Positions 46,600 to 57,506 of a DNA stretch of 64,000 nucleotides are shown here, one piece after another. How positions within the stretch are numbered: position 1 is the stretch's first letter; each line of letters begins with the position of its first letter. The translations under genes were made by a program, and so were the position numbers. Under the pieces are notes generated by a model that did not search any database, had not been told where the DNA came from, and was given only the letters and a program-made list of their open reading frames with translations. Origin of the DNA: Calvatia gigantea (Eukaryota > Basidiomycota > Agaricomycetes > Agaricales > Lycoperdaceae); the NCBI GenBank assembly GCA_025093985.1, contig JACAAK010000014.1:2046001-2110000 (forward strand), in the 5' to 3' direction.

Positions 46600-47525
46600 A
46601 GGAAGCTCATTGAAGTCCCCATTTACTGCGGCAGCTGCAAGTGCTTTCTTGGTGGTGGTGATGAGGAATTTTCCATCGTTGGATTACACTAAGAAGACAG
46701 GTGAGTGGCTTTGTCTGTCTTGTCAGATAGGGACTGGGACACTGTTGTATGGGAAATCAGTGGTGGTGGAGCTGTCCCAGTAGTTCTTGACTATCAAGTT
46801 CCAATAGTATCAGTCCTTTTCTTGTCCTGGTAGCACAGTGTGGAATTTTGTGGGTGGGAGAAAAACTGATACGAGCTGTGGCGGTGTGATGGTTTTTATG
46901 AAGCAACGGAGGGCATTGACTTCTTCTTTCATAGAGATAGTGGTTTCTTCATCCATGGGGGTGTCGGTGTGGGTTGGTGGTATGGGGTTGACTGTGTTGT
47001 GCAATTCGGAGAGGGTGATATGAATCCTGTCAACTAGAGTGTTGATGTTAGGGTCCTCATTCGACTTGTCTCTCCCAAGCAGCTTCATGGCTATGTCTGT
47101 GAGCTCGAGGAATATGTTAGTGATGTTGAGGTAGTTGAAAACCTCAAGGCCCAGGTCAATTCAGCTTTGGAGTCCTTGGACATGATCTTGTTCATTAGGG
47201 GTGAGGGTGGATTGGTCTAGTGCTCAGAAGATGGTGGGAATGTGTTGGTTGGTGGAGGAGGATGTGTTGGTGAATCTGGCGTACATGTTGGCAAAGGTGA
47301 TGCAGGTGGTGGTGAGGGTAATGTGTCAGTTCACCACTAGCCCTTGAGTAGAGCTTTGAGGAGGCCTTGTGCTGGGGATGGTGTTTTGGCAAGATTGAAG
47401 TGAGTTCCTTGGGGAGCCAGTGCTCTGCTGCTGCCTGGTTCTGGGAATGGCAGGGATGAGATTCTGGTAGGGGTGGGGTATACAAGGGAGTCAATAGCGA
47501 TGCGGTTGGATTGGGAGGCAGGCAT
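46600..47525 (-). pseudogene. third ORF of element F, decayed
   Basis: Starts MPASQSNRIAIDSLVYPTPT at 47525 and keeps GLLKALLKG before a stop. The middle is shifted or stopped; KLLGRDKSNEDPNIN, MDEETTISMKEEVNALRCF and TPPQLVSVFLPPTKFHTVL remain at 47088-46810. The end (about 46790-46600) matches the A/B ending with stops. It confirms that the third ORF predates the split between the F and A/B subfamilies. Confidence 0.75.
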
Positions 47526-47569
47526 GTTTGTTTAGTTTCTTTGTCTAGGCTGTTTGTTTGATGCTTTTT

Positions 47570-50500
47570 TGTGTTTTCTGCCCCCTCTTTTATGGGTATC
47601 CTCCAGATGCCTCTTTAGGTAGTCTTGTATGGCATCTTTCGCATTCTCCAAATTGGACTCCACTGTCCACATATCTTCTTCATTGCTATACCCCTTCCAG
47701 TGGACTAGGAATTGATATCTCCTTCCCTATTTTCTTTGTCCGCAGATTTCTTCTACTTCATACTCTTCTTCATTGTTGATGATCACTGGGGCAGGTGCCA
47801 GTGTCTTTTCTTGACTTGGAAACTTGGCATGGTGTGCTGGTATCAAGAGTTGTTCATTGAACACATCATGGATGGCCCATCCATCTGGTAGCATTAGCTG
47901 GTATGCTGCTTCTCCTATCTTTTCCTTAATGAGGAAAGGTCCATACCGTTTTTGGCCTAGCTTCTTTGATGTCTGATTGGTATGGATGTTTGTGTTTTCC
48001 AGCCATACTGCATCACCTATTTGGTATGTTTTGGCGTGGGTCTTGTTTCAGTTATATTGTTGTTTTATCTTTTCTTGGTACGTGCATAGTGCTGATGAGG
48101 CATCATCTCAGGTAGCCTGAAGTTCTTTCAGGAAATCTGTGGCCACCAGATTGTTTGTCATTAATTCGTTTTTTCCTTTCCATGGGTTTCTTCCATAGTT
48201 TAGGAAGAACAGTGTCGCCTGTGTTCCTCTATGTTGTTTGTTGTTATACTGGAATTCTGCAATGGGGAGCCATTCTGCCCAGTCATCTTGGTTGTAATTG
48301 CAGTATAAGCAGATGTATGTTTCTACTTCTCTGTTGATATATTCTGTCTGTCCGTTGGTTTGTGGGTGATATGCTGTTGATAGGTTCCATTCTATGCTAA
48401 GTCCTTTGAATAGTTCTTTGGTGAATTCTGATGCAAACTGAGGTCCTTGGTCACTGAGTACTTTTCTCGGTAGTCCATGTAGCTTCCATATTTCATCTCG
48501 ATATATCTTTGCAATATCTTTGGATGAAATGTCCGTGGTAGTTGCTGTGAGTCATATCATTTTTGTAAAACAATCTATGATGACCAGTATTGCGTCCTTT
48601 CCTTTTGACTCTAGTAGTGGCCCGATCATATTGATGCTAATTTCTTCCCAAGGTCCATTCAGGACTGGGAGGGGATGTAGTGGCAATTTGAGTGGTGTTG
48701 TCCTTGTCTTGTTTCTCTGGCAGGCTTGACATCCTTGGATGTATCTTTTTACATCCTTTTGCATTGTTGGCCACCAGTAATCGCAGTTGATTAGTTCCAT
48801 CATCCTGTGTTGGCACAGGTGTCCTGCGTCTGGGATATCATGGTACTATGTTAGGATTTCTTCTCGTAGCTTTGGGTCAGGTGGGACATATGCACTGTTT
48901 TGTCTGTAGACTACTTTATCATGTTCAATGAGTTGGGAGTCCTGTTTTTTTAGCTCAGTCAGGACCGTTGTCTCTTATTGGGTTCAGCTTCGAATTTTCT
49001 CTAGGAGGTCTGGCTGGATGAACAATTCTGCTTGTAGAAGTATTGTGTTATCCATGCTGTTGGTTTGTAGCCAGCTTTTCCAGATCATGGTGACTAGTTT
49101 ATCTTCCTGCCCTTCCGGTTTTTGGTGGATTCAGGATAGTAGGTCAGCTTTTGTTTTCGTTTTTCCAGGCATATATTGTAGTACAAAGTTATAGTCCTGT
49201 AGTCACAGGTACCATCATGCTTGCCATCTGTTCAGTTTTTGTGGTTCCCTATAGTATTTCAGGTTTTTGTGATCAGTCCAGATTTCAAACTTTTCTTCAG
49301 CATCAAGGAGGTAATGTCTCCACTCTTTCAAGGCATGAATGATCACTAGTAGCTCTTTGTCATATATTTCATAGTTTCATTTGGCTGGCAATAATGTTTG
49401 TAAGGTGAAGGCAATGGGGTGCCATTTGTCTTCTTACTGTTGTGACAGCATGCCTCCTAGTGTATAATCTGATGTGTTGACTTCCACCCTGAATTGACCT
49501 TGTCTTTGTGGTAATGTCAGGATGGGTTCCTTGGTAATACATTTCTTGAGTCAGTCGAAGGCAGTCTGATGTTCTTCAGCCCATTCCCATGCTGTTGCTC
49601 CTTTGAGTTTGTTTAGTGGTCCTGCAATTTTGCTGAAGTCTTTGATGAAGCATCAGTAATAGTTGGCGAAGCCCAGGAATCTTTCTACTCCTTTGGTATT
49701 TTTTGGCTCGGGCCATTCCCATACTGATTTCACTTTTTCTTCTTCCATCTCGATTTGCCCGTGTCCCACTTTAACCCCTAGCATTGGAATCTCTTCTGCA
49801 TCAAAGATGCATTTAGTCCGTTTGAAGCACAGGTTATATTGGGCAGCTCACTGTAGGAATCGTACTGTTTGTTCCTTCAGCTGTTCTTTGCTGTCACCTG
49901 GGATAGTGAAGTCATCTATATAGTTCACGATATCTCCATTCTGTAGTAGGTCTTGGAAGATGCTTGTCATCATTCTGGAGAAGGTTCCTGGTGAGTTGCT
50001 TAGGCCAAAATACATGACTGTTGGTTTGAAAAGTCCTTTGTTGGTAAGGAAAGCTGCCTTCCATTCATCTCCTTCTTTGATCCTGATGTTGTTGTATCCC
50101 CAGATGATGTCGAGTTTATTGAAATACTTTGCTTTCCCGAGTTTGTCGATTACTTTACTGATTCTTGGTAGTGGTATTTTATCTTTGACCACCACATTGT
50201 TCAATTGCCTGTAGTCTTGAATTAACCTCTTGGACCTGTTTTTCTTTGGAATAAAGAATGTCAGGGCTGTATATGGGGATTTCAATGGTCGTATTCATCC
50301 TGATTCTAGGTTTTCTTTGATAAATGCCTTGAGTTCATCCTGTTCTTTGACTGTCATGTTATATGTCCCTGCACTTATTTCCTTTGGAGCATCCTCAGTT
50401 AGAATTATCTTGTGGTCCCATTCAGTCTGTTCTGGGAGCTTGTCAAATGTTGTTTTGTTGAATAAGTGTGTGAACAGTTGTATGTAGTCTGGTAGGTCTT

Positions 50501-51010
50501 CCGGTTTGGTCGGGTCTGGTTTGTCTTCTTCTTCCCATAGATCTTCTGTAGTAGCCATGCTTTGTATTTTTCCTGTAATAGGTATATTCTGATGGGGGAA
50601 TTGACATCCTGGTGGGCATCAGGTGAATTTGATTTGTCCATTTTCCCAATCCACTTCTGGGTTGTGTTTAACTAGCCAGTTGTGTCCTAAAAAGATTTCT
50701 GCCCTGTCTTGTAGTTGTATGATGGATGCCTCAATTTGTTCTTCATGTCCTTGGATATCTATGTTGATTGTGGCCATCTCTGTTACCCTTCTGCCTTGGT
50801 TTGGTGTCCCATCCATGTTTAATACCAAAATTTGTTGTTCTAGTGTTCAGGTGGGGAGTTTTTCTTCATCCACTAGTTTTTTGCTGATGCTGCTGGTCGT
50901 ACATCCCAAGTCTATGATTGTGTTGACTGTGATCTCCTTTTTTGTGGTTTGTATTTTTCCTTTTAGGTTTAGTTCACGCTTTCTTCTCTGAGGAATTGTG
51001 TAGAATTTGT
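47570..51010 (-). pseudogene. element F pol, decayed
   Basis: Fragments in the order protease (50828-50619, FLGHNWLVKHNPEVDWENG), linker (50558-50295), RT (50285-49848: LPRISKVIDKLGKAKYFNKL, NYIDDFTIPGDSKEQL), RNase H, integrase zinc finger (48803-48552), core and chromodomain-like end (about 47700). The frame is interrupted throughout, commonly by TGA and TAG. Confidence 0.8.
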
Positions 51011-51062
51011 CTGATATCCTAGATACAAGTTTTTTGACTCTTAAGGTAGCGCCTACTCAGAG

Positions 51063-52180
51063 TCCTCAGAAAAATCCTTCTTCTCTTCTTTGGCAGTTTC
51101 TTCTATCCCCCAAACTTGGATCTTCTTGGGTGCAGTGCAAGTTTTGGCTATATGTCCTTTCTTGCCACAATTGTAGTATATTAACCCCTTGGGTTTTTTG
51201 CAGTCTTTGGCAATGTGTCTGAAAATGCCACAATTGTAACATTTTGGTTCTCCTTTGTCATTGAAGATGTGGTGTCAACTTCCTATCTCCATGGGTTCAC
51301 TCATTCCTCCGTAAGTAGTGCCAGTGTTTGTCTTCCTATCTTCTCAGTACTTGGATGCTTCATACCCTTGTCCAACAGAGAGTATGGCTTCTTTCCATTC
51401 CACATATGTGTCTGGTCTGGCTGAAGGTGGATAACCGGTAATCATATGTATGATATCCTGTCAGGCATTTTTCCTAAGTAGGAACATGGTGTGTTTGCTA
51501 TTGGTCTTGGCTTTGCTTTTCAAGACTTTGAATTCAATTAGGTAGTCAGCGGTGTTTTGATTTCCTTGTTTGAATTTTTCAATCTGCCATTTTGCTTTAC
51601 TGTTTGAGGCATCATCTGAAAAGGTCCTTCTGAAGTCCTCGGAGAAGACCTTCCAGTCTACTGAGTCTTCGGATTCTAGGATGGTTGGTGCCTTCATGGC
51701 TATGTAAGCTCCTGCTGTTCCTTCTCACAGCCTGGCTAGGACTGCTATAGCTTGGTCATCAGCTGAGGCAATCTTGTTAAATTTCATAAAGAGCGTCATA
51801 GCTCTCCACCAATTGTCAAATTTGGCATGGGTACCGTCGAAGAACCCTGGGTCTGGCACTAAGCCTTTTCCACTGGGTGTTGTTGTGGGTACTACTGCAT
51901 TGTTGGTCATATTGGAGTTGGTTTCTGATTCTGTTTCATCTGAACTTGATTCATCTGATTTCTCCTGATGGATTAACTCTTCCTCTGCTAGGTTGAGTTC
52001 GTTTAGAAGTTCTGATAGTGCTTCTTCTTCTGCTGGGTTTGCTCCAGGTTCGTCGTGTGCTCCTTCGGTAGGTTTTTCAGGTACTTTGGGGTTCCCTGTT
52101 TCTTCTTTGTCTGATGTTTCTGATTCATTGTCAGTGACTTCGAGGTTTGGTTCTCTGTATTCATCTGGGTTCGAGCTCAT
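51063..52180 (-). pseudogene. element F gag, decayed
   Basis: Start MSSNPDEYREPNLEVTDNES at 52180. Core at FFDGTHAKFDNWWRAMTLFM, then a stop, then KAPTILESEDSVDWKVFSED to RKNA (51697-51461), further stops, and two zinc knuckles ending KKDFSEDSE at 51063. The A5 run that precedes the gag end in A and B is present here at 51070-51074. Confidence 0.8.
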
Positions 52181-52259
52181 GTACTAGCTCCTGAATTGTC
52201 TTTGTTCAGGCCTGTTTCAGCCTACTCCTTGCAAGGTGAGGTGAGAACACTTAACCAAA

Positions 52260-52565
52260 TGTTACGACCTTAGTCTGAGTAAACCTCAGGTTGCAACTTA
52301 GGCTAAGACTTGAGGGTGAGTAAAGGAAAGGAGAACTAGGTGGTTAAGCATACTGAATACAGGAGTATGTATGTACACTTAAATATGATAGGCATCCAGT
52401 TGAACAGATGGAGGTAACTACCTGAAACATCTGACGATAATGGTGTAGTAGTCTTATGAGTCAATACTCGGAGATTGCTAGTACTGGAATAGGTGAAACA
52501 GATATTAGGCATATCAGAATGAAGATGAACATGGGGTGGATATGAATAGGCGAAAGTTCACAACA
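52260..52565 (-). repeat. element F, 5' LTR
   Basis: 306 bases, next to a decayed primer-binding site (acacttaacca at about 52247-52257). Compared with 46267-46572, most differences are CpG-derived, with a few CpA-to-TpA type changes. Confidence 0.88.
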
Positions 52566-53381
52566 TTGCCAGTTAGCCAATGGCTTCTGTAGTAAGCTAA
52601 TAAGGTCCAGTCCAATACGACTTTGATTTAAATTCACTGTCTGGAAGGGGGAAAGTGGTGGTGTTGGTGGAGACAACCCATGGTTGGATATAGTCAATGA
52701 GGGCCTCAGCGAGGAGCTCCTTGTGGATGTTTCCAAGCAAGGTCATTTTGGTAGGACTAAGTGGCTTGGAATTGGTGAAGATGTCCTTGATCTCTTCGGC
52801 AGATAGTCCATGGGTGTAAAACTGTATTCAAGTAAGTTTTTCATAGACATCTTGCACCCTCTGGACATTTCAGCATAATTGGTATGTAATAGTAGAGGCA
52901 AGGGTGAATCCATACTGTAGGATTCGTGGTGGAACCCATTCCAATTCCCAAACTTTGGTGGTACATGTTGGGGTGGGCTCATGGATTCTGGGCAACTAGG
53001 GAGGAAGGGATCCAACTGAAGGAATTGGGTTTTCAGGCATGGTAAAGGCTCAAAGAAGGGAGGGATGAAGGGGGGATGTAAAGGTGAAGGTTGGAGTAGT
53101 ACCTCCAATAGTAGTTGGTTGAGGGGTTGGAGGTCATATACCTCTACTGGATTTTGATTTTCAAGCTGGGGAAAGCTCAAAGTCGGTGATGTCTGGCCTG
53201 GTGTCAAGCAAAGTGATGCTAGGTAGAACTTTTGAAGAAGAGTGTGACTGGCTTTGCTCTAGTCCATTGTATCCAGGAGTTCCTGGTCCAGTGGTTGATC
53301 CTCCCAATTTTTCACTGGGGAATTGTGGAAGGGACTCTACTTGTCGTCTTGGTAGGGTGGAGTCTCCAGGTTGGGCTCCAG
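52566..53381. repeat. repeat D, copy 2, third part, with - strand frames
   Basis: Continues D after element F, starting with the second ttgcc. On the - strand, 52743-53207 (154 codons) is proline/leucine/serine-rich (LNQLLLEVLLQPSPLHPP). Directly downstream in a neighbouring frame is MTLLGNIHKELLAEALIDYI. 53161-53400 is another short frame. None is recognised. D ends here because element E begins. Confidence 0.5.
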
Positions 53382-54011
53382 TGTCATAACCCCTATGCAT
53401 GCTTACCCGCTTTACCTGCTCATACCTGAATTATATTCCATTTATATTTTAGTTACCATTCACTCTCACCCACTCTCCCCCACCTCTCCTGCACTCCATT
53501 CTTATTATTGATGTCTGACATTAATTTCTGATTATCCTCCTTGTACATTTCTCTGGTCATTATACCTACCCCCATTTCCATTGCAATTCCCTTTTTCCCA
53601 TTCATGACGTTCCTGTTTCACCTTATTCCTTCTAGTTAGTTGCATGTCCAGTGTTTCTATCTAGCGGCCATACCTGGCCAGCATATGAAGTCATAGTAGT
53701 TTCCTTTTGTAGAACCACTCTCCCTTGAGTATATAAACCATAGCTACTTCACTTGTAATCCTCAGTCTGAAATCAACTTAGCGACATGCTATTTCTGTTC
53801 CACCTCTGCCTCCATATCTGTCCTTGCCTTTGTCTCTGCCCTCGTCCCTTGTTCTGAAGTTAGGACCACTCGTCGGCAGGAGGGCACAATACACATGTTG
53901 AAGCCATAGTCCTCCTGAGTTCACCTGCTTCACCTACCTTCGTCCACATTCACACATAACCCTCGGGCATTTAGACTTCAGTTGTCTCACCCATGTGATC
54001 TGTGCTTAACA
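53382..54011 (+). repeat. element E, 5' LTR with TATA box
   Basis: From TGTCATAACCCCTATGC to ...GTGCTTAACA. TATATAAA at 53730-53737 and a predicted transcript start near AGTCTGAAAT (53764-53773). The right end is fixed by the primer-binding site two bases further on. The second LTR is not in the window, so the 5' limit rests on the TG...CA ends. Confidence 0.72.
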
Positions 54012-54013
54012 GT

Positions 54014-54023
54014 ATTTCAGACT
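54014..54023 (+). promoter_or_regulatory. element E self-priming primer-binding site
   Basis: ATTTCAGACT, two bases after the LTR, is the exact reverse complement of AGTCTGAAAT at 53764-53773, which lies 34 bases after the start of the TATA box, where transcription should begin. This is the layout used for self-primed reverse transcription by Tf1-type elements. Confidence 0.65.
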
Positions 54024-54060
54024 CTCAACTCCTGCTGTCAAATTCTATTCCTTCACTTAC

Positions 54061-55627
54061 TATGGCTACATTTGTCAGAACTAAGACTGGTGCAACTGTC
54101 CATTGGTCCCTTCATAACAACCCCAAATAATCCCCTTCATTAATCCAATCCACCCCCAGAACTCACAGATTGAAATGATCTCACCTATCCGTTTCAGGTG
54201 ATTTTCCACAAAACTCCCCTAACCCCTTCGCAGAGCCAATCTGGGAGAAACTTCCCAAACATAGCTCTGGCCCACCTTGAGGCCTGAGTAGTGGAAACAA
54301 TATAGGTACAGTTCCCCCTGGAAACCCTGGCTACCCTGGTGGTGGTAACGATGGTATTAATAATGAAGACAACTACAGTAATGACCAAGACGATGGTCTA
54401 GAATATGCCAACTACCCTTACCCCAATCCTGATGATGGTGGAGGTGATGGACCTGGAGGTGATGACAAACCTGAAGAACTATCGGATGATGATGGCAATG
54501 ATGACGATGAAGCAAGCATTAGTGAGCTGCACAGCCATCAGAGACTTGATCGCCCTCTGGCCCGCACTATTAGATCCCTCGCTAACACTATAGACGATTG
54601 TGCCCGCTCTCAGCTGCCTCAGCCTCCTTGACCTCCCCGTACTAAGGCCCACAAACCCAAACCATTCAGCGGTGCCAACCCTGATGACCTTCCCCACTTC
54701 CTTTTCCAATGTCAACTCTATTTTTGTGCCAACCCTGCACAATTCACATCCAATACCACCAAGGTCAACTTCACCCTCACTTTCCTCACTGATGTTGCTC
54801 TTTACTGGTTTGAAACAAGCATCGACCAGGAAGAGACTCAAGGCATATCCTATGCCTGGTCCACCAACTGGGATGAGTTCACCACTGAGCTCAAGACCAA
54901 CTTTGGCATAGCCAATTTGAAGGGTGAGTTGGCTGAACTCCTTGAGAACTTGAAGATGAAACATGGTGAGAAGATCACCACCTACAATGTTGAATTCATG
55001 CAGCTCTCATCCCAACTTCAATGGGGCGATGACATCCTCTGCTACCACTACTACAAAGGCCTCCCGGATTGTCTCCAAGACACCCTCTCTTCTTGCCCCA
55101 ATGGCAAACCCACCTCTTTCAACGAAATGTGAGAGGCAGCCATCATCCTCAACAATTGCTACTGGGAATGACAACATGAGAAGACCCATATGAAAGAAGC
55201 AGCTGAATCGGCATCCACTTCTCTCAACAGGAAGTCGGATAACAATCCTGGACCTTCCTCGAACAAGGCCAGCAACAGCAGTAACAACAGCAACAACAAC
55301 AGCAAAAGCAACAATGACAAGCCCAACAATAGCAACAGCAACAAGGGCAACACTTTGAACAAACCCGCCAACACTACCCTTTCCTCCTCCACATCTGCCA
55401 AATCATCCTTACCCACTAAACCCAACTTATCTGACAAGCTCGGCAAGGACGGCAAGCTGACCACCGAAGAATGAAAGTGCTGCCTTGACAACAACCTCTG
55501 CCTCTTCTGTGGCAACACTGGCCACAAAGTTAGTGAGTGTAGGAAGAAAGCTGCTTCGACTGCGAAGGCCGTCACCTGCAAGGCCAAAGTAGTTGGGGAG
55601 AGCTCTGAAAAAAGCTTGGGAAAATGA
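54061..55627 (+). pseudogene. element E gag (capsid and one zinc knuckle) with in-frame stops
   Basis: ATG at 54061 (MATFVRTKTGATVHWSLHNN). After an acidic Gly/Asp-rich stretch, the core has KPKPFSGANPDDLPHFLFQC, LYWFETSIDQEETQG, WDEFTTELKTNFGIANLKGE and YYKGLPDCLQDTLSS. A serine/asparagine-rich linker (55240-55400) follows, then one CCHC knuckle CLFCGNTGHKVSEC and a basic end. Stops near 54130, 54629, 55131, 55169 and 55472 interrupt the frame. Several (for example LTTEE-stop-K) fit former CGA arginines. Confidence 0.82.
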
Positions 55628-56084
55628 ATGGCGGTCCTCAGGACTCTGCACAGGCTGAGGACTGTGTTGAACTCACCTATGCCACAGAGTGTTTTTGGCT
55701 CAACGCTTCTACTCTTTCTAATCCCAATTTTCTGCAGCTTTTCCTTTCTTCCCCTTCCATCCTTTCATCCACTTCATCCGATCTCGTCCACTTCAAGGCT
55801 CTCATTGATAGTGGGTCTACCCATTGTTTCATGGACTCTGACTTTGTACATTCACATGATCTTCCAACCTCGCCCATTCCTCCTATTGAACTTCATCTCT
55901 TTGATGGCTTGTCTAACACGTACATTACTGAACTAGTGAAGCTTCCTGTTACCTTTGACTGTGGTGAATCTATGACTCTGGACTTTTACATTACTCGGCT
56001 TGACTCTTCCTGCTCTGTGGTTCTTGGATATAACTGGCTCATCTGCTACAATCTGTCGATTGACTGGGTTCTGGGCCATATCAC
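55624..56084 (+). pseudogene. element E aspartic protease domain, split by element A
   Basis: Frame from 55624: LVHFKALIDSGSTHCFMDSD carries the catalytic DSG of retropepsins, and VVLGYNWLICYNLSIDWVLG is the conserved end. The frame is interrupted at GHI by element A (TSD atcac, 56080-56084) and resumes at 62465 with TFHPLQPELPATSA-like sequence. Confidence 0.85.
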
Positions 56085-56390
56085 TGTTATGACCTTAGTC
56101 GGTTTAGACCTCAGGTTGCAGCTCTGGCTAAGGCTTGAGGGCGAGTAAGGGAAAGAGAACAAAGGTGGTTAAGCGTACCGAATACAACAGGGTGTATGTA
56201 CGCTTAAATACGTCTAGAGTTATCCGGTTGAACAGATGGAGTAACTACATGAAACGTCCGGTCAAGGCGTAGTAGTTGGTACGAGTCATATCATCAGAGA
56301 ACGCTGGACTAGAATAGCTGAAACAGGCACACAGATAGTTAGGAATGTAGAATAGCACGGAACCATTATGATTGGTGGAAACTCATAACA
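56085..56390 (-). repeat. element A, 3' LTR
   Basis: TGTTATGACC...ACTCATAACA on the + strand. Internal side bordered by ATACCCCCCG, i.e. polypurine tract CGGGGGGTAT in the sense strand. Confidence 0.95.
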
Positions 56391-56400
56391 ATACCCCCCG
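56391..56400 (-). promoter_or_regulatory. polypurine tract of element A
   Basis: Sense strand CGGGGGGTAT directly before the 3' LTR; the expected primer for plus-strand DNA synthesis. The same tract is next to the F LTRs; B has a slightly changed version (AGAGGGTAT). Confidence 0.8.
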
Positions 56401-56408
56401 ATTAGACT

Positions 56409-57395
56409 TCATGCCTCAGGAAGTTCATCGAACTCTCCATTGACTACGGCGGCGGCGAGGGCTTTCTTGGTAGCCCCGATGAGGTACTTTCCTTCGTTGG
56501 AGCGTGCGAAGAAGACAGGCAAGTGGCTGCGGCCATCTTGACGGATAGGGACTGGGACTCCGTTGAAGGGGAACTCGGTGGTGGTTGAGTTGTCCCAGTA
56601 GCTCTTGACTATCGCTTTCCAATAATGTTGGTCCTTTTCTTGGCCTGGTAGTACACTGCGGAATTTTGTTGGTGGGAGAAAAACCGACACGATCTGTGGT
56701 GGGGTGATGGTTTTTATGAATCGTCGGAGTGCGTTGACTTCCTCTTTCATTGAGACGGTGGTTTCTTCATCCATGGGCGTGTCTGCTCGTTTGGTCGGTG
56801 GGGAACGGATGGTGGTGTGTAGGTCAGCGAGAGTGACTCCAATGCGTGTGACGAGCTGATCGATGTCTGGGTCTTCCGTGGTCTTGTCGCGTCCTAGTAA
56901 GTTCATGGCGACGTCTGCGAGTTCTAGGAAGATATCGGCAATATCGAGGTGGTTGAATACTTCTAGAGCGAGGTCAACACGGCTCTGAAGGCTGTGAGTT
57001 CGACTTTGTTCACTGGGTGTGAGGGTAGATAATTCTAGCGCGCGGAAGATGGCGGGGATGTGTTGGCTTGTGGAGGACGATGCGTTGGTGAACCCAGCAT
57101 ACATGTCCGCGAAAGTGATGCAAGCGGTGGCAAGGGTGATATGTCGGTTTACTGCGAGTCGTTTGTTTTGGGCCGTGATCGTTTCTACTTCGTCATTTGT
57201 GGCCTTGTTGACATCTTTGAGGAGGGCCTCGAGGAGTCCTTGTGCTGGGGACGGGGTGGTTGCGAGGTTGTAACGGGTGCCTTGGGGTGCGGGTGCTTGG
57301 CTGTTACCTGGCTTTGGGAGGGGGACTGAGGAGATCGTGGTCGGGTTGGGGTGGACGAGGGAGTTGATAGAGATGCGGTTGGCTTGGGAGGACAT
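56409..57395 (-). CDS. third ORF of element A, 328 codons, unknown function
   Basis: Starts MSSQANRISINSLVHPNPTT, overlapping the 3' end of the pol frame by position but in another frame, and ends GEFDELPEA, nine bases before the polypurine tract. Features: Pro/Ser/Thr-rich N-terminus (about 1-60), helical middle (about 75-190, with SLQSRVDLALEVFNHLDIAD and VAMNLLGRDKTTED), acidic MDEETTVSMKEEVNALRRF (about 212-230), and a C-terminal segment with TPPQIVSVFLPPTKFRSVLP, HYWKAIVKSYWDNS and EFPFNGVPVPIRQDGRSHLP. No cysteine cluster, membrane helix, signal peptide or known enzyme motif. It occupies the place of env in other retroelements but does not look like one. Same-length copy in B; decayed copy in F. 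A structural, nucleic-acid-binding or silencing-countering role is speculation. Confidence 0.82.
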   Translation of the reverse strand: MSSQANRISINSLVHPNPTTISSVPLPKPGNSQAPAPQGTRYNLATTPSPAQGLLEALLKDVNKATNDEVETITAQNKRLAVNRHITLATACITFADMYAGFTNASSSTSQHIPAIFRALELSTLTPSEQSRTHSLQSRVDLALEVFNHLDIADIFLELADVAMNLLGRDKTTEDPDIDQLVTRIGVTLADLHTTIRSPPTKRADTPMDEETTVSMKEEVNALRRFIKTITPPQIVSVFLPPTKFRSVLPGQEKDQHYWKAIVKSYWDNSTTTEFPFNGVPVPIRQDGRSHLPVFFARSNEGKYLIGATKKALAAAVVNGEFDELPEA

Positions 57396-57506
57396 GTCTG
57401 GCTAGTATCTTTGTCTGGGGTTTGACTTGGTTGATGTTTTCCTGGATTTCTTGCCCCCCTTTTTATAGGTATCCTCCGGATGCCTTTTGTGGTACTCTGC
57501 TATCGC

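Larger units (their letters stand above)
46267..52565 (-). mobile_element. element F: older, CpG-depleted Ty3/Gypsy chromovirus
   Basis: 6,299 bases, - orientation, flanked by ttgcc (46262-46266 and 52566-52570). LTRs of 306 bases lie at 46267-46572 and 52260-52565. Gene order is as in A and B, but the sequence belongs to a diverged subfamily and almost all CpG is gone. Recognisable pieces: third ORF 47525-46600; integrase/chromodomain about 47570-48830 in fragments (CYIQGCQACQ region 48803-48552); RT 50285-49848 with VNYIDDFTIPGDS (YIDD); protease about 50900-50600 (LGHNWLVKHNPEVDW); zinc knuckles about 51290-51065; gag 52180-51461. Many stops and no long frame, so it is dead. Confidence 0.9.

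Noticed and set aside
55159..55587. Leucine-rich - strand frame
   Set aside because: It is the antisense of the asparagine/serine repeat linker of E gag (AAC/AGC codons give runs of L).
56409..57395. Envelope gene (retrovirus-like errantivirus)
   Set aside because: Position fits, but there is no signal peptide, membrane anchor, cleavage site or cysteine pattern.
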